A stretch of DNA of 64,000 nt. Source: Siphlonurus alternatus (Eukaryota; Arthropoda; Insecta; Ephemeroptera; Siphlonuridae). A program made the position numbers and the translations under genes. The stretch lies in the NCBI GenBank assembly GCA_949825025.1, contig OX463781.1:29273192-29337191 (forward strand), read 5' to 3'. The notes under the pieces are model-generated. The model searched no databases. It was given only the letters and a program-made list of their open reading frames with translations, and was not told the DNA's origin. Below are positions 12,201 to 23,448 of the stretch, piece by piece; within the stretch, counting starts at the first letter, position 1, and every line of letters starts with the position of its first letter.

Positions 12201-15200
12201 AATTTAAAATACCCCTAAACGATTGTTATTTACAAAAAATTTGTATTGATATTGTTATATAATAATTTTATAATAATAATTTGTAAACTAAAATTTTAAC
12301 GATACAAAATGTTGTAATTTATTCACAGTGTATTAATTATAAAGTATAAATTGTATGAAAAAATGTAAACAAACTTTTAAAACACAACTTACAGGGGGGG
12401 GGGGAATAAATATGTTACTTTAAAAAGTACAGTTCAAGTTTTCACATTCTTGTTCTATTATATTATTAAAAAATAAAAAACGCAACCCCTTTTGTTGCAA
12501 TTTATTGTGCTGTTGGTAAAATTTGTTAAACTTTGTTTGGCCTCATTAGTGGTTTTCATAAAGAGCGCTACTGCTGCCAGAGCAACATCCCTAGCCAACT
12601 AAGTTCTCCTTGTTCTCCACTTACTGTCTTGAGGCAGAGGCAGCTGCGTAATGAGAACGTCCTGCGGCAAACGATACAGCCTCATTAACTACAAAAAGTC
12701 TAATTACTTCGCTGCGAATATAAGAGAGGAAAAGTAGTTTTCTTTGAACCTGACTTTCGTCACATGTATGTGATGCTGACCCAAATAACGTACATTTTCA
12801 TACTTATGAATGAATCAACTTGAGTAATCAAGGTGCGTATTCATAATAAAATCAGAAGTACTCTGATGTTATACGATAAACGCAGGGAAGTTATAGCAAA
12901 TTATAAAGCTACAGTCTTAAGCCGGTATTACACGATACAATTTTTCTAACTATTGAATACAATTTTTCCTTACAAGAAAACTTGAACTCCATTTGTTTGT
13001 GTGGAGATGAAATTTTCTTGCAAGGAAAAATTGCATTCAAAATTGTATGGTGTAATAAAGGCTTAACACTTGAATTTTCTCTTCTTGAGGCAAAATTATA
13101 ATAAAATGAAGTACTACTTTTGAGCGAAGAAGAGCATTGAGAATAAATTTGGTATTGCATACTACTATTCTACTGTTGATATTAACCCCATCCTATTAAT
13201 TTCAATTCAACATAAAAATTATCAGTGCTTTTAAAGTCGTTATTTTTTTAATTTACTTGGCCTTCTTACACCTCTCCTCTCCTCCCCCTCACACACACTT
13301 ACCTACAAAATCTTCTGCAATGTATGAAACAAATATATAATGTATTGAATTATTCACTAAAAAGTTTGCAGCAATAGCAACAATTTTGATTTCCACTGCA
13401 TGCACTTGAGTATGGACTTGGAATATTGAAGACTAAAAGATGACTTCATTGACTTCAATCATTTAGTCATTTCCAGCAGCTTATCATTTATACAATTACA
13501 TTATAAATTAGCATATACATCGCATGTGTTCCATTCATTTCTATTTAATTTAATTCCTATATATATTCAAAGAAATTGAATTGGAATTGAATTGAATACC
13601 TAATTTTTAATAATTAATAGTTAATTATTTGTTTCTTGGAACTGAAATTGGTTTTAATATAATTTTTAATACTTCAACAAAAGTCCATATAAACTCACAA
13701 TTCTTTTGATAAAATTTATACAAAAATTTTCATTCCCATACCAGAAATTAGGTTACTACGTTTGAGTTGGTTACACTTTCTTGGAAAACATTAATATTTT
13801 TATTAATATTAATGATACAATACAAGACTTTTGTCTCCTTATTAATACTTTGAAAACTACGAGATTTCTTTGATTTTATTTTAATTTATAAACTAATTAA
13901 AAAAAAACAACTTAAAAAGATTCTTAACAATTTATCAATAAATAATTTGCTTTCATATGCTTCTGTTTAAAGAATATTACAAGGAAACATTATTTTCTTA
14001 GAATTATATTTCTGTTGGCGTTACGCAATGAAACCATAAAATTGAAAAATTCTCAGCACTTTTTCCTTTACTCGCTAGAACCTTTAGTGTACGTCTAAAC
14101 AGACTGAATGACGTCATATTTTTGAACTCGCAAATTTAATAATATCTTGTTATTTTACCACATGCAGTTACAGGTGCATTAAAATGAACATTTTAAGAAA
14201 ATTGAATTGTAAAATAGTAAGAGGCAATTTTATTTTATAAAATTACAACATAGAATGAAATATTAGATATTGTTAATTAATGAATGAATTAAAATTGGCC
14301 TAAAAAATCACAGAAGATAAATATGAAGGTATGACAAATTCTCTATTTGCAATTACCTTGAATACAGTCGTCATACACAATGAAATCCTAAAAATATTCA
14401 AATTAATTAACATACTTTTGAACTCAGTCCTAAAAATTCATAAAAAAATAAAGTTTTTTGTTTCAATAGACGACTTACAAAACCCCATTTTTAGCAAAAA
14501 GTAAACAAACAAAAGTGACCCCAGTTCATTGTTGTTTTTATTATGTGTATAAATTTTGCTTATACATTGGACCTTATGGGAAATTCACGATTTTCACACA
14601 CAGATTTCAATATGTTACAAACCTACAATTCTATATAAATATGAAACACCAGCAGTTTTTGGCCATTTATAATGCTGAAATGCGTATCAGAACAAGTTTT
14701 CTTTACTTTAATATGGTAAATTTTATCTGATACCAAATCAGCCAATTGCATGGGGGAAGATACGTAACTAGGCAAGCTCTAGGTTGTTGATTTTAACTGT
14801 TGCAATAATCAACAATCTGGAACTTCCTTGGTTACGTATCTTATTCCATGCAATTTGCTGATTTGGTATCATATGAAATTTACCATATTGAAGTAAAGAA
14901 AACTTCTTCTGATACGCATTTCAGCATTATAAATGGCCAAAAACTGCAGATTCTGGATGATATTTTCATATTTAGAATCGTAGGTTTGTAACATATTGAA
15001 ATCTGTGTGTGAAAATCGTGAATTTCCCATAAGGTCCAATGTATAAGCAAAATTTATACACATAATAAAAACAACAATGAACTGGGTGGGGTCACTTTTA
15101 TTTGTTTACTTTTTGCTAAAAATGGGGTTTTGCAAGTGGTCTATTTATTTATATCATGTTTTTTTGTGTTGTTCATGTAATTTGTGCAACTTTTATACAG

Positions 15201-18200
15201 CCCAATATTACGTATTATTATATAGTAATTAAAATCCCGAGAACAAAATTACTGTGCTTTCCTTCTAGCTAATATATTATAATTTCCCTCTTCAAAATTA
15301 AAAAATTAAATAATCAAATTTATTTATTTTAATTAATTAAATATTTTCCAAGTTCATTTGTTCAGACATGCAAATTTGTGTTTGCTCTTTTGACTTTTAA
15401 ATGTTAAAATTTTTTCTATGTTTTTGTATGTTTTAGCTTGTTAAATAAAAAAGAAAGTTTACAAAGCATCCATTTACATTCTTTTTTAAATTAAAGTAAT
15501 TGTGTTGTTCACAGAGGTAGAAAATTAAATGTAACAATATTTTTATTACTATTTCAGTTGGTATGCTACATAAAAATATATATTTTTGATCGGATTGCAT
15601 TAGAAACAAATATGTTAATGGGTTAAAAATGCATCAAGGGAGGTAGAAAAATAGTCCAATTTGTGGGTTGAAAAAGGCAAATGCCCACACACAGATTTAT
15701 CAGACGCTTACACCAATTAACACATCAGAAATAGCTACGTCGTCAATAAGTTTAAAAAATAAACTTGGATGCATAGTGCAAGGGATAATACAACATTCAA
15801 ACAGTAATCTACTATATATAGTCAAAACATTAATGCAAAGATTAATTTTATATAGAGCCCTTAGGCATAGAATTATAAGGTTCTGACGACAAGGGGGAAG
15901 TAAGATATGGAGAGAAGCCACTTGGTTACGGTGCAACAAACCCCCTCTGTGTGACTTAGGATAATTTTATAAACGAGATATTCGGATTTTTAATCAAATT
16001 CAACAATTCTTGTTGAAATTACAAGTTAAATTAAATTATAAGAAAAAAAATACTGATGGCTGTAAGATTTTAATTCTGTATGTGGCACTTGTGTGTGGTT
16101 CCCAAGGCTTTGGACATCACTTTATTGATAAAAAATAGGGGTGTCAGTCCTGACTGAGGTTTTCCAAGGTTCCCTCAGTCTCACCTCAGCGAATGCTAGG
16201 GCGCGTAACAGGCCGTGACCACCATTCTTTCCCTACCTTATCCCTACTCATTATCCCGCCGCAAGCTGTAAGCCCTTATTAGGGGTGTATCCTTGTAAAA
16301 AAAAAAATAATAATAAAAAAATGAAGATATAAGGTGAGAGTTACCCTAGCGAAGGCACAAATGCAACGCAATTTCGGAGTTAATGGATGCGACTTATATA
16401 TGAGAGAGCCTTTTTAATTTTATTTTATTAAATCTTTCATACGCTGAAAATGCATAGCAGTATGCTAATATAGCAGTATAGTATAAACATGAGATTCCAT
16501 GAGGCAAATAAATCCGCATTGCAGTCATGACGATAGATCATGACGTTAAAGTAAAGTAGTCAGAAAAAATAATAACAAATCGGGTTAGTATTTTCTTATA
16601 GTTCAAAAATAGTCCTCGGTATGAAACCGAAATCTAAAAAATTCTATCTCACATAGTCACATTGATTCCCAAGAAAAAGTATCACCCGTCGTTTAACATC
16701 GGGCCTTTTTTACCTCATGACAAAGATCCTCGAATTTCTAAAAAATGATAATAATGCAACAGATGATATAAAAATGTATAGTAATGTTCTATATATAAGA
16801 CTTGAGCTTTCACTAAAAAAATTTAAAATAATTTTGTTGTTTGAACTTATTTTTCGGTTAAAAAAAATGAAGATCTTCGATGTTAATTCCCATATTTTAT
16901 TTCTTTTTGTAGTGCGCATTTTGTGACAAAATTGGATGTTAATTGACGAAGATATATAGAATATAATATATAGAATTTCAGAATTCGCATCACTAAAAAA
17001 TATGAGTGGTGTAAGTGTAAACATCATGACTCACCTTATCACAGGTGTCCATTACTAGCACGTCCATTTCCATACCGTCGAGGCTCTCTCGCTTGCAGTA
17101 CGTGTCTTCTGAAACACGTGACATACAGGACATGATCCGTGTTGCATTCAAAACACAAGCACGTTACACTCAATTATAACTATGTAGTATCTCTCTTCCC
17201 TGATTATAAATAAGAAAGCTTTAATTTGTGTATTTGCATATATATTACTGTAAATACAATCATGTTATGTAAATAGCAACAAAAATACTTCAACATATTT
17301 GTAGTATCTGTGCGAATTTTATCAATAGACGAATAGAATTAGACCATATAATATTATGCATATATTATGCTGTATAATGCATACTGTATTATACAGTATA
17401 TATAATAGCAGAATTATAATAAAAAAATACTTTAAACGGATTCCGTTTAACTAAAAAATATCAATGAATCTATTATTATTTTTATTACAAACTATGACGT
17501 GCCTAAATTATTTATAAAATGCTTATGAGTTTTCTTTATACATCATTTTGTATACACTTCATTAAGCTTGATAAAATAATATTTTTCAGTCAAAAACATC
17601 CATAAGTCCATAAATAATAAAAAGTGAAACAAATATAGAATCTAACTTTTTGTTAATACTTCATAAAATTTTATTACATAAAAATATATTTTTTATCACA
17701 TAATAATAATTATGTTAAAAAATTATTTTTAATTGAAAAAGTCAATTTACTTGGATAGAACTCAGCGGTTTCTATCGATGTTTGATCAAGTATCTTCAAG
17801 CGAAGACGAGTGAAATGTCGCAAGATCAACGAGAAGAACACACTACGGGGTTCTCGAAAGAGTGGAGTATCAACCTCATTTTTTTTATTGCAGAAATGGA
17901 TAGATGGTGCAAAGTTATGCTACCCTGATTTTTTCAGATTTTTTACAGACCGGGAACTATTTTTAAAAAGGACATTCCATAATTTTTAAAAATAGTTCCC
18001 GGTCTGTAAAAAATCTGAAAAAAAAAATCAGGGTAGCATAACTTTACACCCTCTATCCATTTCTGCAATAAAAAAAAAGAGGTCGATACTCCACTAGATA
18101 CTGTAAATTTTTCATTTGATTGGATTAGTAGTCAATTTGTCTTTTATTTTTAGGGTTGAAAAATATATTAAAGTTGACACCAAAAGTAAATAGCAACGAC

Positions 18201-21200
18201 CGCCGTTGGTGACTATCACACAGTATAATGTCACCAACAGCGCATTAAATCAACAGCACATTAAATTTTTAATGCGCTGTTACTTTTCTGCGTCGTTATA
18301 TGCAAATATAAACAACTTTCGAACACATTGTCATATTATTGTTCTTTGTTTAATGTCACCATTTTCTGCGCATTTTATGTAAGTAATTTTAAAATTTTAT
18401 GCAAATTATTGTATATTTTCTTTCTTATTTATATGTAAATTATATTTCGACTGTAACAGAACTTTCAGGCTCTCGCTTTAATCTTTTTTTCTATTTTAAA
18501 TTAAATGTTATATTGGGGGACCTGTGTATTTTGAGTAGAGACTATTGATGTAAATTACAAAAATTAAAAGTCTCTTTATAAAATTCACTACCTTTCTTAA
18601 CAATAAATTAATTAAAATATTTTAAGTAACAAATAACTCCATGCAATTTAATTGTTATTTGATAAAACATACAGAAAGAAATTTAATTAGAAATTATTAC
18701 GAAGGAACGTACATTTTAAGTACTAAAAACAATTTTACACAATTAACAGTACAAAAGCAATTAAAAAAATCTATAATCAATGTTTCAAATTAATAAGTAA
18801 TAAGCTATATAATTAAAGTTGAAAGAGGATTATAATTATAATTTACAATGAAAGCTTTTGTTTCGATATATATTTTTTTTCTGAAGATAATTTTTATATC
18901 GCTATCACAATAACAAAATTTTAAGATAATAATAATACAAAGATATTCTCACGGAAATTTCATTTTATATCAAAGACATTAATTAATTTTTTTACAATTA
19001 CGTGTCGTTATAGCTCCAGACACAACCAAAACAATACCTCTATCTCTTATTAAGCGGTGAGTTCGATCTCAGATTTCATCTACATGATGGGGGTCACAGA
19101 ACTTCCACTGCTTCATGCGGCCGGATGTGATCAATAGCATATCACTGCTGATGTGATACAGACTGAAGTTTCCATGGCCGTGACTCAAAAAGTACTAACC
19201 AACGCTAGATTGAATCCAGGTGCGGATCCAGGCTACCCCCCCCCCTCTGAAATTTCAGATTTAACGGGTGCGATTCACGAAGAGAGTTAATCCAGGTTGA
19301 TCACTAACCACACGTTTAGTGTCATTGAATTAGGCTGACGTTAACCTCGGTTAGTGAAAAAGCTGGATAACTCTTTCGTGAATCGCCCCCAACACGGGCA
19401 ATATAGGCATTTCCACCACTCCACACATTTTTTAACATTTGCATTATGAAGAGGACCCCCCCCCCCCCCCCTTTGAAATTTGGTTCTGGATCCGCGCCTG
19501 GTCCTGGTTGGATCCACGAAGGACCGGGAAGTTTAAAATTAAATATTCACTTGTGAGTAGTGCCCTACAGGTGGGTCAGTTATAATAGCAAAATTTATTT
19601 ATTGTTTTTTTATTTCACCAATATGATTACAAATTACAATATAACAACAACAAAAAAAGTGAAATGGGACACTACAAGGCACTACTGAGCACCAGTGCAC
19701 ATAAAAAGTGGTATTTTTTCAGTAAATAGGATATTTATATTATCTACACTTCTTGTTGGAATTAAACAATACTGATTTAATGATTTAATAACGCTTTGAT
19801 TGTTTTTCATTTGGGTAAAATATCCTTCTTCTTAATTAAATCATGGAAAATACAAATTAATGTTACAAAAATATAATATTAAATTAATTTTGCCTTGAAG
19901 AAATAAAAAACAATTGTATTTTTGTGAAATTATATATAAAAAATTATATTTAAAATATATAGTAAAACCAATTTAAATAATTTTTATATGTTGTTCATTT
20001 ATTTATTATTTTAATAGAGTAACTCATTTGAATAAATAAACTACATGCATCTATCACTTTAAATATTCAATGTAGAGTAAAATTCCTGGAATTTTTGTTA
20101 AAAAAACAAATCATAATTATATAACAATAAATGAAATTATTTAACAAAAAAAATAAAATTTAATATTAAATTTTACAATAAAACAATACCAACAGAATTT
20201 GAAATTACGAGGAACTATAAATTATATCACATATGTATTATGCTATAAGCTTACGTTGTCTTCACATATTATTAATGTAATTATTTGTAAAATAATTTAC
20301 GTTCTTAATTATAATTATGAATAAATATATTTTAAGTGAAATAAATATTTGATTAAAAAAAAATTAAAATGAGATGTGTATATATACATATACGTATATA
20401 GAAAGAACTGTATTTCTCTATCGTGGATCTAAAAATAATTCAAATAATGTGAGTGTTTTAAATTACAAATGAAAGTTGATATTTCAAATCCATCATATTT
20501 TTGTGAGATGAAAAAAATATCAATTATTACATTTATCTGAAAATAATCTAGGTTCCTGGTAAATTAATAAACCAGTATCACTTGTACTTGGGATGAAGCA
20601 AATATGTAATGAGAATGTGGAGTAACAAAAATGAACTTACCCATGTCTGGGTCATAGTCACCAATGAACCTCCCGGTCATGTATTTTACGGTTAGAGCTG
20701 AAAATATAATGATAAAATATTTTCATTAAGGATTATAACAAGATTAAAATAAAATTTTGTTTACATTATTTATACTTTCAAATTGTTAACTCATGCAAAA
20801 TACTGTAACCTCATAACAGTAATTTGTTATTGTACGCCATCATAAAACAATGGATTACATTATGATGAGACATAATGTACCTAAAACGTAGTCAATTTAA
20901 ATATTATGATGTAATTTAAATTATTATCACAATATAGTTGTTGTTGACTTTTAATCACAGTTTGTTTTAAATTTGTTTATTAAAAAAACATATAATAAAA
21001 ATACAAAATAATAAATTGTACAGTAGACCCCCAAGAGTTTAGAAAAATCGTATTCGAGGAACGTCATTTACCATTTATATACATTTGTGGAAATATATGG
21101 CAATTTAATATAATCGCAGAATACAAACAAATTTTTATTACACTTAATACACAAAATTAAATTTTACACAATAAGTCACTTTATTAAGAACTATACATAT

Positions 21201-23357
21201 TAGTACATACTGCAGTACACACTACAGTTAGTATAATAGATTATGTGCGTGTGTATAATTATTATTTTAATTTTACTAAATTGTTATTTTGTTTTTATAT
21301 ATGACAGAGTTTAATTTGACTTGAGATTTGGAAAGTTAAATTCAATGGTAACATAAATCACAGATATTAGAATGTGGAAGTGACAGCATTTTGATTTTGT
21401 ACGAAAACTATTACGAGCAAACCTAACAAATATTAACTATATAATACGTTTGGTATGAATGGTTATTCTAAGGATTGTTCTAATGTATATTATTGTTATT
21501 ATGTTGGTTGATTGCAGAAATTTTCAATTTATACAGTAATTTTGTAATAATTTGTTAATACAAAATTACTGTATTTTGTATTAATTTTGTAATAATTAAT
21601 ATTAATATTAATTATATTTTATATTTTAATTGATATATATTTTGTATTAATATATCATTTTTATTAATTTGTTAGTACAAAATTACTGTATAAATGATAT
21701 TTTATATTATATTACCTTCAGTTTGTTTAGTCGATTTATAAAAGTTTTACATTATTATACGTTTTTAATTATTATTATTATTGTTATTATTATTTCACCC
21801 AAAACAAATAGATACAAAAATTGTTATCTATGCATAGCAAATTGTAGTTAGGGTAGGGATAGCATACAAAAGCGCCAAATTGAGGCACCAAAACACTAAA
21901 AGTGGCAGCTATCCCAAAATATATTATAAATAAAATTAAGTTATATACAATTTTACTATAGCATAATTATGCTTAGAGTCAATACACACTTTTATACTAC
22001 GTAGTGTAAACAACTTTACTAAAATAGCATTTTTATAACTTTGTATGATTTGTTGATTACGCATAATGAAATTATGCATGATGAATAACAATCATAGGCA
22101 GCATCCTCTAAAATTATATTGATCATCATTAAACACTCTCTACAACCATAGTAACTGTAGCTCTGACAACATACAAAAACGTCAAGCTCCTAGCTATTTT
22201 GTCAAATAAAGTTATATATTGAAGACGTATTGAAGAAGGCGTATTTAATACTTCTTTGATGGTGGTTTAATTTCAGTGATATTAATTGGGACTTCATTTA
22301 ATGCAGAAATTTAATCTTCTGCCCTTTAATACTTTGATATATATTTTTCCTCCCGACTTAATCAAAATCATAATTAATAAATTTTAAACTCAATGAGTAC
22401 TTGTTGTCCTTTATATAATAAATAATTTGAAGAAGGTAGAATACAGTACATGAAAATAATAAAAGAAATCAACTATTAATTGATAATGATTATAATACAG
22501 AGATCTAAATTTTTACTATAACCATTAATGTTGTTATTTATTTTAAGCTGTCATAGTCAAGGTGGAACAGCGATTAACAGCAAAAATTATTGTTTATATC
22601 ATTTTTTTTTTATATAACTTTGATCTTCTTTCCTTTTTTTTCTTTTTTTTATTGTTGTTGTTTTTGTTGAATTTTAAAAGTGCAACATAATTATAAAAAC
22701 AATTTTTTTGTTCAGCAAAAATTTATTATAATGATATATTTATACACGATAAATTTCAAACTATTAAGTATAAATATCAAATTGTTTCACTGGAGAGTTA
22801 AATTTGTGGCAGGTAAAAGCATTGTACTTAACGCTACTTTACTTTGCTTTCTTTACAGACAACTTGAACTTTAGATACATTGCCTTTGAACATGATATGT
22901 TTTCTGGTGTCCACAGTTTTAAAAATAAGTGTACATTGTTGAGAGAAATGCAAGTACTTGGCAGGAAATGCGAGGTAAATTATTTACCTTTTTCCGAGCA
23001 AACAACCACAGCCGGATTTTGTGGTGAACCCACAGTACACATAGCATAGCTTAATATCCGACTAGTTTATATACAGATTATACATTGTAAACCTGTGTAT
23101 AATCACCACACATGGGTACTACATTTTTTCAACATTTAAACTAGAGGTGAAGTGACTCTTTAAATCGAGGCTATTCAGTAACCAATGTAACCATAAAAGT
23201 TAAAAGGTCAAGTATAGTAACTCAACCAGTTTAAAGGTCAATGGTTTTGCAATGAATTTACATTAAATTAAAATATTTTAAACAAGATTATTATTAACTG
23301 AACATTTTACATGAAGTGTATCATTGATTTTAATGGGGAGGGAATGGATAAGAGATC

Positions 23358-23448
<91 letters not shown>

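Larger units (their letters stand above)
8285..17034. other. RASL12-like intron 3
   Basis: 8.75 kb, AT-rich. It contains a plus-strand exon-like stretch (9002-9145), foldbacks (10710-11049, 14469-15141), a 38-bp micro-element (11239-11276), a TTAA MITE (12921-13062) and a retroposon tail (16085-16321). I recognise nothing in the remainder. Confidence 0.7.
17109..20640. other. RASL12-like intron 2
   Basis: 3.5 kb, AT-rich. It contains a 235-bp foldback (17861-18095) and a nested pair of elements (19217-19500 with 19266-19390 inside). Otherwise nothing recognised. Confidence 0.75.

Noticed and set aside
14515..15063. Two similar ORFs on opposite strands sharing a Phe/Tyr-rich ending
   Set aside because: They are the two arms of one foldback read in opposite directions.
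22804..23049. Plus-strand ORF preceded by TTCTTTACAG
   Set aside because: Composition is that of the surrounding AT-rich DNA and nothing in the peptide is recognisable.
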